NCBI GenBank assembly: GCA_026988115.1
Contig: JALSLV010000081.1
Coordinates: 1-48,796 of the forward strand
From: Lysobacterales bacterium
GTDB lineage: Bacteria; Pseudomonadota; Gammaproteobacteria; Xanthomonadales; Marinicellaceae
Reading direction: 5' to 3'
Length of the DNA stretch: 48,796 bases
Under the pieces are notes generated by a model. That model was given only the letters and a program-made list of their open reading frames with translations, was not told the DNA's origin and searched no databases. The position numbers were made by a program, and so were the translations under genes. Shown piece by piece: positions 17,657 through 26,173 of this stretch (its first letter is position 1; every line of letters starts with the position of its first letter).

Positions 17657-18413
17657 GGGACTTATTTATTAACCTTCTTTGTCTTGATGCTTCAAATAAA
17701 GCAATGCCAGTTGCCACCGATACATTAAGGCTTTGTACGGTTCCAAACATAGGAATATGAACAAGAAAATCACAATGCTTTCGTACCAATGGACGAATGC
17801 CTTTGCCTTCATTACCCAAGACAATGCCAAGCGAACCTTTTAAGTCTGCTTGGTAAATACTGCTCGAACCTTCCGCCAAATCCGTGCCAGCAATCCACAA
17901 ACCATTGTCTTTCAATATTTCCAAGGCATTAACAATATTGGTCACTTGGTAAATTTTCAAACTGTCCGCTGCTCCTGCTGCGGTCTTTTTAGCCACTGGC
18001 GTTAAGCCTGTGGATTTGTGTTTTGGGAAAATTACCGCATCAACACCAGCGGCATCAGCACTGCGTAAACAAGCACCAAAATTACGCGGGTCTTCGATAT
18101 TATCCAGTATTAAAATAAGTGGGTTATCGAGCTTGTCAATATCATTTTTTAAGTCCGATTCATCAGGTAATTTAGGCACACGAATCAAAGCAATAATCCC
18201 TTGATGCCTTTCCCTGCAATGTTTGTTCAAATACTGCAACGGCTCAAAACTGAGTTTCAATCCCAGTTTTTGCGCTAATTCAATACTGTTTTCTAAACGC
18301 GAGTTGCGGCTATTTTTAGCCACAACAATTTGTACAATATTCTCAGGATGTCGCTCGATAGCAGAGTCTAAGGCATGGATACCATAAATCCATTCGGTTT
18401 GTGTTTTATTCAT
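17649..18413 (-). CDS. rlmB: 23S rRNA (guanosine-2'-O-)-methyltransferase RlmB
   Basis: About 254 residues from the ATG at 18413; a GTG at 18431 would add six residues and fits the family less well (MNKTQTEWIYGIHAL is the expected start). It has an N-terminal substrate-binding domain and a C-terminal SPOUT (trefoil-knot) domain. The three SPOUT motifs are ILDNIEDPRNFGACLRSADA, IVLGNEGKGIRP and IPMFGTVQSLNVSVATGIALFE. The enzyme methylates G2251 (E. coli numbering) of 23S rRNA using SAM. The gene converges on trkA with an 8-bp overlap, and its start is about 20 bp from the end of the broken integrase. Confidence 0.94.
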   Translation of the reverse strand: MNKTQTEWIYGIHALDSAIERHPENIVQIVVAKNSRNSRLENSIELAQKLGLKLSFEPLQYLNKHCRERHQGIIALIRVPKLPDESDLKNDIDKLDNPLILILDNIEDPRNFGACLRSADAAGVDAVIFPKHKSTGLTPVAKKTAAGAADSLKIYQVTNIVNALEILKDNGLWIAGTDLAEGSSSIYQADLKGSLGIVLGNEGKGIRPLVRKHCDFLVHIPMFGTVQSLNVSVATGIALFEASRQRRLINKSLT

Positions 18414-18435
18414 GGCTGAATTATACACCAATTAT

Positions 18436-19430
18436 TTACAAATAATCCAAAGGACTAAATCGATTGTGTTGATTTAACTCCTTGACCACATGGGTATAAA
18501 TCATAGTAGTTTCTAAGCGTTTGTGCCCCAACATTTCTTGGATAGTGCGAATATCAACAGCAGATTGTAATAAATGAGTAGCATAAGAATGCCTAAATGT
18601 ATGAGCGGTAACTTTTTTATCTATATCTGATAGCAGCACTGCTTTTTTAAGATTGCGGCTAAAAGTGTTTTCTAACACATGGTGACGGCGATTAGTGCTA
18701 GATTTAGGGTCTTTAGAAACTTTATTCATCGGAAACAAATATTGCCATTTAGTTTCCTTAAGGATCCTCTGAACAATAGAAAAATCTCAGGCTTTCAGCG
18801 ATTTTCAACATCAAAGAAGATTGTTGTAGGGTTAGTCATTCTATCTCAAAACAATCTGATACAGAAATGGGAATTTCTTGTAGTCCCAGCTTGTTGATTT
18901 TGTTATGAATGGTCTAAGCCTATCCGCTCTTGGACTGCGTTATCAGCATTTATCAAACGACTGTAATCAAAATCAATATCTTTAATGCGTAAATTCAACG
19001 CCTCAGATAGACGCAACCCACAACCGTAAATGGTTTCAAGAATCAAACGGTATAGAGAACTGTCCATGCAATCAATAATCAATTTTACTTCGTTTTTGCT
19101 CAATACAGTGGGCAGATGAAAACGTTGCTTGACTCTTAATGCCTGTATGTTTTGATTTTCTAAAGAAATTTCCAAAACCTGATTATACAAAAACATCAAC
19201 GTATTAAAAGCTTGATTTTGGGTCGAAGCTGCTACATTTCTGGTCTGCGCCAAATCCGATAAAAAAGCTTCAATTTCAGTTTTCCCCATATTTTCCGGGT
19301 GTTTTTTATCATGAAATAAAATAAATCGTTTAATCCACATCACATAAGACTCAACAGTCTTTGGGCTGTAGTGTTTAAACTGAAATTTTAATTTGACTTG
19401 ATCTAATAGTTTTATATTGGTGTAATTTGA
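18436..19430 (-). pseudogene. intI: Broken integron integrase (intI remnant)
   Basis: Two frames carry tyrosine-recombinase halves. 18903-19343 encodes the N-terminal core-binding domain and first catalytic box (WIKRFILFHDKKHPENMG, NVAASTQNQAFNTLMFLY, GCGLRLSEALNLRIKDIDF). 18436-18738 encodes [12 protein letters not shown] and [20 protein letters not shown] followed by [13 protein letters not shown] is the extra segment that distinguishes integron integrases from XerC/D. In-frame homology continues upstream of the first ATG (KLLDQVKLKFQFKHYSPKTV) to about 19430, where a TAA appears with no start codon. About 190 bp in the middle (18757-18945) has about the expected length but stops in all frames and does not read as IntI. 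At least start loss and several stops make it inactive. Confidence 0.85.
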
Positions 19431-19604
19431 TGATATTTACCGATAATATCACAATATAGAAGTTGTATCGGTTTATACCGTATATACCAACTAATTATTA
19501 TTGTGAAAAACATAAATTCTGCCTATTTCAGAGAATTTATTGAGTAATCGGTGTTTTAGTGTTTTAATATCATGCATGATAAAACCATTAATAATATGTT
19601 AGAA
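19431..19604 (+). other. Putative attI region and cassette insertion point (G|TTAGAA at 19598)
   Basis: This non-coding, AT-rich stretch lies between the integrase remnant and the first cassette. GTTAGAA at 19598-19604 is the exact reverse complement of TTCTAAC at 19948-19954, the R'' box of the attC site behind the cassette gene. That is the pairing expected of the two ends of one excised cassette circle. The recombination point would be between G19598 and T19599. Confidence 0.65.
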
Positions 19605-19626
19605 ATAAAAAAAGGAATTAGTAATT

Positions 19627-19935
19627 ATGCCAACAGAAAAGGAATATAATAAATTAATACAACAAATTTGCTCAAGTCATGATGCAGTTGCAGGTCAAAT
19701 GTTTGGAAAGAAATGTATAAAAATTAATGGAAAAGCTGGAATTGCTTTATTTAAAGATTGTATAGTCTTTAAACTACCAGAACCTGAACACAAAAAAGCA
19801 ATCTCTTTATCCGGTAGTGTGCTATGGGATCCGTCAGGGAAAGGTCGAGCTATGAAAGAATGGGTTCAAATTAAAATAGAACATAAAACTAAATTTAAAA
19901 AGTTCGCTCAAGTTGCTGCAGATTATGTTGGTTAA
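19627..19935 (+). CDS. Integron cassette gene: TfoX N-terminal-like / MmcQ-like small protein
   Basis: 102 residues, cytoplasmic. Its layout resembles small TfoX-N/YjbR-like proteins: an N-terminal helix, then QMFGKKCIKINGKAGIALFKDCIVFKLPEP, WDPSGKGRAMKEWVQI and a C-terminal helix (FKKFAQVAADYV). Function unknown. An AAAAGGAATT stretch before the ATG at 19627 can act as ribosome binding site. The gene lies only 28 bp inside the cassette boundary and its stop is 10 bp from the attC R'' box, the tight packing typical of cassettes. Its orientation is opposite to intI, as in functional integrons. Confidence 0.75.
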   Translation: MPTEKEYNKLIQQICSSHDAVAGQMFGKKCIKINGKAGIALFKDCIVFKLPEPEHKKAISLSGSVLWDPSGKGRAMKEWVQIKIEHKTKFKKFAQVAADYVG

Positions 19936-19947
19936 ATATAAATTAAT

Positions 19948-20065
19948 TTCTAACAATACGTTCCAGGTTGACCCAAAACCCAATGCGAAATTTGTAGTGC
20001 TCGCTACACTCACTTTACCACAAATTTCGCATTGGGTTTTGGGCAACTGAACTTAGCGCTTCTAA
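19948..20065 (+). other. attC recombination site of the integron cassette
   Basis: R'' is TTCTAAC (19948-19954), followed by a 5-nt spacer and L'' GTTCCAGGTTG (19960-19970). A perfect 24-bp inverted repeat follows (19972-19995 with 20020-20043). L' is CAACTGAAC (20044-20052). L'' pairs with L' if one C and one G of L'' bulge out, the extra-helical bases expected of attC. A symmetric 5-nt spacer then leads to G20058. The sequence after it (CTTCTA) is not a good TTRRRY, so the downstream neighbour was altered after insertion or was never a cassette. This gives a cassette of about 460 bp (19599-20058). Confidence 0.82.
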
Positions 20066-20241
20066 AATAAAAGTCCTTTCTTTGCGTCTGTAAGTTTATG
20101 AAATCACTAAAAATTATTTTGGTGCGAGGTTTTAACCCTGCCTTACTCTATAAAATATGCGGGCTAACATTCTTGATTTATTTGTTAATATTAACCGTTA
20201 ATACCACAGTTTTGATTGATTTTATACAGCCTCTAAATTAC

Positions 20242-20266
20242 AATTATCCCAATATGGGAGGTAATT
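20242..20266 (+). promoter_or_regulatory. Dyad operator overlapping the HigB ribosome binding site
   Basis: AATTATCCCA-ata-TGGGAggTAATT forms a near-perfect dyad (20242-20251 with 20255-20266, one 2-nt bulge). Its right half contains the Shine-Dalgarno GGGAGGT (20256-20262), 8 nt before the GTG start of the toxin gene. HigA-type antitoxins repress their own operon through such palindromes. The site assignment is inference. Confidence 0.6.
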
Positions 20267-20270
20267 AAAT

Positions 20271-20579
20271 GTGAGAGTGATAGCTAAAAGCACCATAAGA
20301 ACGTTCTGGGAGCAACCAGCGCATGGTGATTCTAAAGGCTCACTCGAAAGTTGGTATGAAGAAACCATAAAAGCAAAATGGTTATCACCACAAGATGTAA
20401 AAAATCAATATGGTAACGCAAGTATATGCGCAAACAATCGTGTGGTTTTTAATATCGGAGGCAATAAGTACCGATTAGTAGTCGAAATTCAATATCAAGC
20501 TGGTATTGTTTGGGTAAAATTTATAGGTACCCATGCTCAATATGATAAAATTATAGTCGAGAGTGTAAATGAATATTAA
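20271..20579 (+). CDS. higB: HigB-family toxin (RelE superfamily mRNA interferase)
   Basis: 102 residues. It matches the HigB_toxin family: RVIAKSTIRTFWEQ near the start, SLESWYEETIKAKWLSPQDVKNQYGNASI in the middle, then NRVVFNIGGNKYRLVVEIQYQAGIVWVKFIGTHAQYDKI. The last part is the conserved GNKYRL...F(I)GTHxxYDKI core. Relatives cleave mRNA on translating ribosomes. The start is a GTG at 20271 with a strong SD (GGGAGGT); an ATG two bases earlier would stop at once. Its 3' end overlaps the antitoxin gene by 11 bp. It follows the attC site but has no attC of its own. Confidence 0.9.
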   Translation: MRVIAKSTIRTFWEQPAHGDSKGSLESWYEETIKAKWLSPQDVKNQYGNASICANNRVVFNIGGNKYRLVVEIQYQAGIVWVKFIGTHAQYDKIIVESVNEY

Positions 20580-20928
20580 ACCAATCCGAAATGCTAAAGA
20601 CTTGAAAATTGCTTTCCGTCAATTAGAGAAGGTCTTTCAATCCAAAAAAGGGACTGCAGAATTCGATGAAATGGAGATTTTAGTCACTTTGATAGAAGCT
20701 TATGAGAACAGATATTATTCGATTAGTCCTCCTAATCCTATAGAAGCAATTAAATTTAGAATGGAACAACAAGGATTGACCGCTAGAGATTTAGAAGCTT
20801 ATATTGGGAGTAGTGGAAGGGTGTCAGAAATACTCAACAAAAAACGTCCTTTGAGCATACGTATGGTAAAACGATTACATGACGGTCTAAATATTCCATA
20901 CGAAAGTTTATTGGCAGATATTGCTTAA
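20569..20928 (+). CDS. higA: HigA-family antitoxin (XRE helix-turn-helix)
   Basis: 119 residues. The N-terminal part (about 1-60) is the toxin-binding region usual in these HigA proteins (IRNAKDLKIAFRQLEKVFQ, EFDEMEILVTLIEAYENRYY). The C-terminal XRE domain lies at about 65-115 (EAIKFRMEQQGLTARDLEAYIGSSGRVSEILNKKRPLSIRMVKRLHDGLNIPYESLL). It neutralises HigB and represses the operon. It starts inside higB, so the two proteins are made in a fixed ratio. Toxin-antitoxin pairs are often found in integron arrays, where they stabilise the array. Confidence 0.9.
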   Translation: MNIKPIRNAKDLKIAFRQLEKVFQSKKGTAEFDEMEILVTLIEAYENRYYSISPPNPIEAIKFRMEQQGLTARDLEAYIGSSGRVSEILNKKRPLSIRMVKRLHDGLNIPYESLLADIA

Positions 20929-20961
20929 ATACGGTATTTTTATTGGTTATTCTATCATTTT

Positions 20962-20977
20962 GGTGGGCTTGCCCACC
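20962..20977. terminator. Hairpin between convergent higA and rnr
   Basis: GGTGGGC-tt-GCCCACC is a perfect 7-bp GC-rich stem in the 64-bp gap between two convergent genes. Neither side has a real U-tract, so as an intrinsic terminator it would be weak. Confidence 0.45.
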
Positions 20978-20992
20978 GAATATAATACTTAA

Positions 20993-23188
20993 CTACAACT
21001 TCTCAATAAACTCAAAATCAATCTTTCTGTCATCAATAGAAACAGCTGCCACTTTAATCTTAACTTTATCGGCTAATTGAAATTTATGCCCCGAACGTTC
21101 ACCAACCAACTTATGTTGAATAGGTTCGTGGCGATAATAATCATTGGGCAATGAAGTCATGTGGATTAATCCATCGACCATAATATTATCCAGTGTCACA
21201 AACAAGCCAAAATGAGTAACACCTGAGATGATTCCTGTCATTTCCTCGCCAATAAACTGTTCCATATACATGCATTTCAAACGCGCATCGACATCGCGCG
21301 AGGCGGTTTCGGCTCGGCGTTCATTGAGTGAACACTGCACACACATTTCAGCTGCTTTTTGTTGTGAATAAATGTATTTTTTAGGTTTATTTTCTTTGAT
21401 AATATAATCAATAGCGCGGTGAATCATTAAATCAGGATAACGCCTAATCGGTGAGGTAAAGTGTGCATAATGTTTTAATGCCAAACCAAAATGCCCGCCA
21501 TTTTCAGCTTCATAAGCGGCTAAGGCTTGCGAGCGTAATAACACGCTTTCGATTAAGGCAACATCATCTCGACCTTGAATCATTTCAATAATTCGTTCAA
21601 AATCTTTGGGTTCTACTGGGTCATGAAAATTGGGCTTGATGCCAAGTGAATGCAAAAAGGCTTTTAAATCAGTTAATTTTCTCTCAGGTGGTTTGTCATG
21701 CACCCGATAAGCCGCTGGAACTTTATGCTTTTCAACAAACTGAGCCGCACTAATATTGGCTGCAATCATAAAGGCTTCAATTAATTTATGGGCATCATTG
21801 CGTGTATAGGGATGAATGCCTGACACCTGTCCTTCAGCATCAATTTCTATTTGCACATCAGTTGAGTTAAATGTAATGGCTCCGCGTTTGCTTTTTTCTT
21901 CATTCATGGCTTTGTATAAGTCATTCATGGTATCAAGAGCTGGTGCCACTTTTTCGTGCCAACCACTTTGTTTTTCTTGTTTATCAATGTAATTCCAACA
22001 TTGCTTGTAAGTAATTCGTGCATGAGAGTGCATTACCGCACGGTAAAAACGGTGTTTTTTAATGGCTCCATTTTTGCCAATAAGCATATCACAGACCATG
22101 CACATTCTGTCCACTTGTGGATTGAGTGAACAAATTCCATTGGACAATTCTAAAGGCAACATTGGAATCACCTTACCTGGAAAATAGACAGATGTTCCTC
22201 GTTTAAAAGCTTCTTTATCAATTTCAGAATTTGGCGGAACATATTTGGACACATCTGCAATGGCAACAATTAATCGCCAACCACGCTCAGTAGTCTCTGC
22301 ATAAACCGCATCATCAAAATCACGGGCATCCTCACCATCAATAGTCACTAATGGCAAATGGCGAATATCCACCACATCAGGAGTAATATCTTCATCCCTC
22401 ACCTTTGAAGGAATATAGGATACAACGCGCTCAAAATCCTCAGGCCATTCATTTGGCAAATTTGCCGATGCCATGGTCAGTTCCATAGCCAGACGAGAAT
22501 TAAGTTTTTGTCCTAAAATAGCAATGACTTCACCCAATGCAGGGCGATGACGATTAGGGTACTCATTAATTAATACCGTAACAAAATCCCCATCATTGGC
22601 ATTCGCCTCAGATCCTGATGGAATAATAATATCGTCAATGGCATTGTTATCGGGTTCAACTATACCTTGACCCTGTTTGTTGTAAAACTTTCCCACCAAA
22701 GCTTTATGTGCGCGCTCTAGCACTTCCACAATAAAAGCTTCTTCTTTATTTTTTCGACGCCCTGGTTGAATACTGGCTAACACCGTATCTCCATCCATCA
22801 CTTTGCGCATCTCACGTGGCAAAATAAAGCCATCTTTTTCCAATTCAGGCGAGACCAGAAAGCCAAACCCATCAGGATGGGCTTGAACCACGCCTTTGAT
22901 TAAATCGGTTTTATCACGAACGCCGTATTCTCTTTTGCGGTTGATAAACAATGAGCCATCATTGATCATGGCATTTAATCGCCTGCGCAAAGCTTCTAGT
23001 TGGTCATCATTTTTAATGCCAATAAGTTTAGCAATTGTATCCAAATGATGTAATTTTTTCTCTTTGGTTAAAAAGTCAAGCAAAGCCCTGCGACTTGGAA
23101 TAGGATTATCGTATTTTTTGAGTTGTTCAGCAAAGTCAGAATCGGGTATATTGAAAGGGTTTTTCATGTTTTTTGTTAATTTTTCCAT
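20993..23188 (-). CDS. rnr: Ribonuclease R
   Basis: About 731 residues from the ATG at 23188; a GTG at 23206 would add six. Domains in order: N-terminal helix-turn-helix-like (RRALLDFLTKEKKLHHLDTIAKLIGI), cold-shock/OB domains (GVVQAHPDGFGFLVSPE...GDTVLASI), the RNB catalytic domain with the metal-binding cluster DGEDARDFDDAVY near residue 285, and a C-terminal S1 domain (GEEMTGIISGVTHFGLFVTLDNIMVDGLIHM). The Lys-rich tail of E. coli RNase R is missing: the protein ends soon after S1 (DRKIDFEFIEKL). It degrades structured RNA 3' to 5'. Convergent with higA. Confidence 0.95.
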   Translation of the reverse strand: MEKLTKNMKNPFNIPDSDFAEQLKKYDNPIPSRRALLDFLTKEKKLHHLDTIAKLIGIKNDDQLEALRRRLNAMINDGSLFINRKREYGVRDKTDLIKGVVQAHPDGFGFLVSPELEKDGFILPREMRKVMDGDTVLASIQPGRRKNKEEAFIVEVLERAHKALVGKFYNKQGQGIVEPDNNAIDDIIIPSGSEANANDGDFVTVLINEYPNRHRPALGEVIAILGQKLNSRLAMELTMASANLPNEWPEDFERVVSYIPSKVRDEDITPDVVDIRHLPLVTIDGEDARDFDDAVYAETTERGWRLIVAIADVSKYVPPNSEIDKEAFKRGTSVYFPGKVIPMLPLELSNGICSLNPQVDRMCMVCDMLIGKNGAIKKHRFYRAVMHSHARITYKQCWNYIDKQEKQSGWHEKVAPALDTMNDLYKAMNEEKSKRGAITFNSTDVQIEIDAEGQVSGIHPYTRNDAHKLIEAFMIAANISAAQFVEKHKVPAAYRVHDKPPERKLTDLKAFLHSLGIKPNFHDPVEPKDFERIIEMIQGRDDVALIESVLLRSQALAAYEAENGGHFGLALKHYAHFTSPIRRYPDLMIHRAIDYIIKENKPKKYIYSQQKAAEMCVQCSLNERRAETASRDVDARLKCMYMEQFIGEEMTGIISGVTHFGLFVTLDNIMVDGLIHMTSLPNDYYRHEPIQHKLVGERSGHKFQLADKVKIKVAAVSIDDRKIDFEFIEKL

Positions 23189-23293
23189 AGCCGTGCATTG
23201 TATCACAGCTCATATCATTCCATTCTTTAAAAAAGATGAAATATTATGACTTTTTACACATGCGACAAGCTCTAAAAAGTTTACAATGACTAA

Positions 23294-23764
23294 ATGGATA
23301 ATTTAAACTTACACAAACAAGAACGCAGCTACCTCACAATAAACCGCATGGTTGCTCTTATAATTTTTGCAATTGTTCTCATCGCAGCCACTGTTATTAC
23401 ATATCTCAGCCCTGCACCTTACTGGCTTATGCTTCTTATTGATGGTGCTATAGTGCTCATTACTGCTGCTGTTTTTTGGTATCAAGGAGTCGCTTATAAG
23501 CATTTTAGTTACGACATGAATGATTATGGTTTGTACATTAATCAAGGGGTTATTTGGCAACGTAAAATAATAGTGCCCAGAAATCGCGTGCAACACACCG
23601 ATGTTGAACAAGGTCCTTTGATGCGAAAATACGGACTGGCAGAACTTACTGTTCACACAGCTGGTACACGCAATGCTTCGGTTAAACTGCCCGGAATAAA
23701 GCACGAATTAGCCGAACAATTACGTGAATCACTGGCATTTGAAGAAAGCAACGATGCCGTATGA
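23294..23764 (+). CDS. bPH2-domain membrane protein, YdbS-like
   Basis: 156 residues. Two membrane helices at about 19-39 and 43-62 (MVALIIFAIVLIAATVITYL; YWLMLLIDGAIVLITAAVFWY). A bacterial PH domain 2 follows: YGLYINQGVIWQRKIIVPRNRVQHTDVEQGPLMRKYGLAELTVHTAGT, the family hallmark. Function is not well established; such proteins usually come as a YdbS/YdbT pair, as here. The stop overlaps the start of the larger partner (ATGA at 23761). Divergent from rnr. Confidence 0.87.
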   Translation: MDNLNLHKQERSYLTINRMVALIIFAIVLIAATVITYLSPAPYWLMLLIDGAIVLITAAVFWYQGVAYKHFSYDMNDYGLYINQGVIWQRKIIVPRNRVQHTDVEQGPLMRKYGLAELTVHTAGTRNASVKLPGIKHELAEQLRESLAFEESNDAV

Positions 23765-25293
23765 GTGATTTTGAAGAAATTAAAGGTCAAGGCGAAAGAC
23801 TTCATAAATACTCTCCTTTATTCATACTTATCCATGTTGCATTAAAATCCATTGTTCCACTTGCTTTTGGGCTATTCCAATCCAAAAAATTAGACTATGG
23901 TATGTATGTTTTTGCAGGCATAGGTGTTTTCATGTTGACCATCTCCGTACTGCAATACTGGTTTTATCATTATTGGTTAAGCGATGAGCGAATTGAAATC
24001 AAAGAAGGTATTTTGTTCAAAAAAAATCGCAAAATTCCCTACACTCGCATTCAAAATGTTAATGTTTCTCAAAACCCACTTGAGCGTGCATTAAATGTCG
24101 CAACACTACAGTTAGAATCTGCATCAGGTGGCAAACCAGAAGCCATCATGCGTGTCGTTAGCCTAGATGTAGTAGAACAAATTAAATCCTTGGTCAAAAA
24201 AGCAAGCAACAACCACAGCAACGTTCAATCTGACTCTGCCATAGACAACACCGATGAGAACAATGAGCAGACGACACCATTATTGGAATTATCCACTAAA
24301 GAGGTCATAAAATATGGCATTATTTCTCAGAAGGGACTTTTTATTGCAGCCATTCTCTTTAGTTTTATGTCACAAAATCAAGCCTTAGTGGCGTGGTTGT
24401 TTAAATACTTGAATGCCATTTACCAAGTGCCTGATTTTACTAAAGTTACTTTATCACAAAGCCTTATTTATGTACTTATCGTTGGTTCAATTATATTTAT
24501 TGTTCTGCAACTGCTTTCTATTATTTGGGCTTTACTAAAGTTTTACCAATTCAAAATAGAAAAAAATGACGACCGATTACACGCCACTATGGGGCTATTA
24601 TCCAAAGTATCCGCCACCATTCCTTTAAAAAAAATTCAATTATACCGAATCAGTGAAAACCCAATTCATAAATATTTCAAAGCCCGAACCCTAACCATCG
24701 AAACCGCAGGGGGAGTCAATACTGATAAAGCTGGGATTGTTATGCGCTGGCTAGCTCCCTATATTTCGCAAGCTAAAGTAAAACCTTTTATTCACGAAAT
24801 TGAACCTAAAATCAAACTCGCCACTGTTGACTGGCAACTTATTCCTTCTCGAGCCTGGAAAAGAGTGATAAAAAAATCCTTAATATCCCTAATGCTCTTT
24901 AGTGTTCTTGGTTATGGAATAACATTTTTACCCTTTTTTGAACTTAAAAAATACACTTGGCTGTTACCGTTATTACTTATTCCTGTCACTTTTTTATATG
25001 CAAAAAAGTATGTCAAGAAAACAGCTTACTCTATCGATGAAGATATTATTTGCTTTAAAAGTGGCGTATGGTTTGGCAAACAAAGCTTTGTCAAGATTAG
25101 CAAAATTCAAACAATTGAAATTCAACAGACTTATTTTGACCGAAGAAACAAGATGGCAACTCTTGAGATTGACACAGCGGGTTCCAATCCTTTATTGCAT
25201 CATGTTAAAATCCCTTATTTAGAAGTGACAGATGCCTTTAAAATGCGTCGATTTATACAAGATAAAATTAAAACACAAGAGTTTAATTGGTAA
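23761..25293 (+). CDS. bPH2-domain membrane protein, YdbT-like
   Basis: 510 residues with about six membrane helices and three bPH2 units: ERIEIKEGILFKKNRKIPYTRIQNVNVSQNPLERALNVATLQLESASG (about 78-125), DRLHATMGLLSKVSATIPLKKIQLYRISENP (about 276-306), and a third (about 420-470, KSGVWFGKQSFVKISKIQTIEIQQTYFDRR). It is the large partner of the upstream YdbS-like protein. The linker near residues 150-175 is acidic and probably disordered. The biochemical role is unknown; a membrane complex of the two is likely. Confidence 0.87.
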   Translation: MSDFEEIKGQGERLHKYSPLFILIHVALKSIVPLAFGLFQSKKLDYGMYVFAGIGVFMLTISVLQYWFYHYWLSDERIEIKEGILFKKNRKIPYTRIQNVNVSQNPLERALNVATLQLESASGGKPEAIMRVVSLDVVEQIKSLVKKASNNHSNVQSDSAIDNTDENNEQTTPLLELSTKEVIKYGIISQKGLFIAAILFSFMSQNQALVAWLFKYLNAIYQVPDFTKVTLSQSLIYVLIVGSIIFIVLQLLSIIWALLKFYQFKIEKNDDRLHATMGLLSKVSATIPLKKIQLYRISENPIHKYFKARTLTIETAGGVNTDKAGIVMRWLAPYISQAKVKPFIHEIEPKIKLATVDWQLIPSRAWKRVIKKSLISLMLFSVLGYGITFLPFFELKKYTWLLPLLLIPVTFLYAKKYVKKTAYSIDEDIICFKSGVWFGKQSFVKISKIQTIEIQQTYFDRRNKMATLEIDTAGSNPLLHHVKIPYLEVTDAFKMRRFIQDKIKTQEFNW

Positions 25294-25461
25294 TTAGTGC
25301 CTGACCGAGAAAGGAATCGTAGCGAGGGAAAGTTTGGTTTGAAGCAAAATATTTCATTATTTGAGGAGAATAGCTCGCTATTTGACGAGAATAATGGAAT
25401 ATTTTGGTCAAATCCAGCTTTTCCGCAGTAGATTACTTCTTTCTCTGTCAGGCACTAATTA
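25291..25461. mobile_element. 171-bp MITE-like inverted repeat (truncated copy at 48589)
   Basis: Terminal inverted repeats of 24 bp (25291-25314 and 25438-25461; outer part TAATTAGTGCCTGAC) match at 22 of 24 positions. The interior continues the symmetry: AAAATATTTCATTAT (25344-25358) pairs imperfectly with ATAATGGAATATTTT (25391-25405), and AATAGC pairs with GCTATT at the tip, so the element can fold into one long hairpin. The left 67 bp recur at 48589-48655 with few changes. There is no coding capacity. Its left end covers the stop codon of the YdbT-like gene. Confidence 0.75.
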
Positions 25462-25507
25462 GCTAAAGATATTCTGAACTAAACGAAAATTTGACATTCT
25501 AACTAAA

Positions 25508-26173
25508 ATGATAAAAATAAAAAAACTCAGCAAAGTCTTTAAGACGCAAGGGGAAACAATAAAGGCACTCAATGCCATTGACTTGCACATTAAGAAATCA
25601 GAATTTGTAGCCATTATGGGGCGTTCAGGCTCGGGCAAATCCACTTTACTCAACATTCTGGGTTGTATGGACAAACCCACAAGTGGGCAATACCAGCTTT
25701 CAGGTGTTGATGTTGGCACACTTAATGACGATGAATTATCAACAATTCGCAACCAACGCATCGGCTTTGTGTTTCAAGGTTTTCACCTTTTACCACGTCT
25801 TAGTGCACTGGGAAACGTTATGTTACCGCTGCGCTATACCAACGAAAAAGTCACCGATGCAGGAGAGCAACGCGCCAAAGAGTTATTAATAAAAGTTGGG
25901 CTAGGTGATAGAATAAACCACATGCCCAATCAAATGTCTGGCGGTCAAATTCAACGGGTTGCCATTGCCCGCTCACTCATCAACAACCCTGACATATTGC
26001 TTGCAGATGAACCAACGGGCAATTTAGACAGCTCTATATCCAACCAAATTATTGAACTACTCAAAGACTTAAATCGCGGCGGCCAAACCATTGTTATGGT
26101 CACTCATGAAGATGATATCGCAGCTCATGCTAATCGATGCATTCATTTTTTAGATGGGGAGATAACTAAATGA
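25508..26173 (+). CDS. ABC transporter ATP-binding protein (MacB/LolD type)
   Basis: 221 residues. Walker A GRSGSGKS (38-45), Q-loop Q90 (VFQGFHLLPRLSALGNV, typical of the MacB/LolD group), signature MSGGQ (143-147), Walker B ILLADE (163-168), and the switch histidine in MVTHEDD. It powers the FtsX-type permease encoded at the end of the same operon (29277-30506). Mechanotransmission systems of this type move substrates in the periplasm or across the outer membrane. The stop overlaps the next start (ATGA at 26170). Confidence 0.93.
   Translation: MIKIKKLSKVFKTQGETIKALNAIDLHIKKSEFVAIMGRSGSGKSTLLNILGCMDKPTSGQYQLSGVDVGTLNDDELSTIRNQRIGFVFQGFHLLPRLSALGNVMLPLRYTNEKVTDAGEQRAKELLIKVGLGDRINHMPNQMSGGQIQRVAIARSLINNPDILLADEPTGNLDSSISNQIIELLKDLNRGGQTIVMVTHEDDIAAHANRCIHFLDGEITK

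Noticed and set aside
18436..18738. Calling the integrase C-terminal fragment XerC/XerD
   Set aside because: The LFP...DPKSS...RRHH segment is characteristic of integron integrases, and a cassette with attC lies on the expected side.
18679..18897. 72-residue plus-strand frame inside the broken integrase
   Set aside because: It overlaps the decayed intI on the other strand, has no ribosome site and no recognisable domain.
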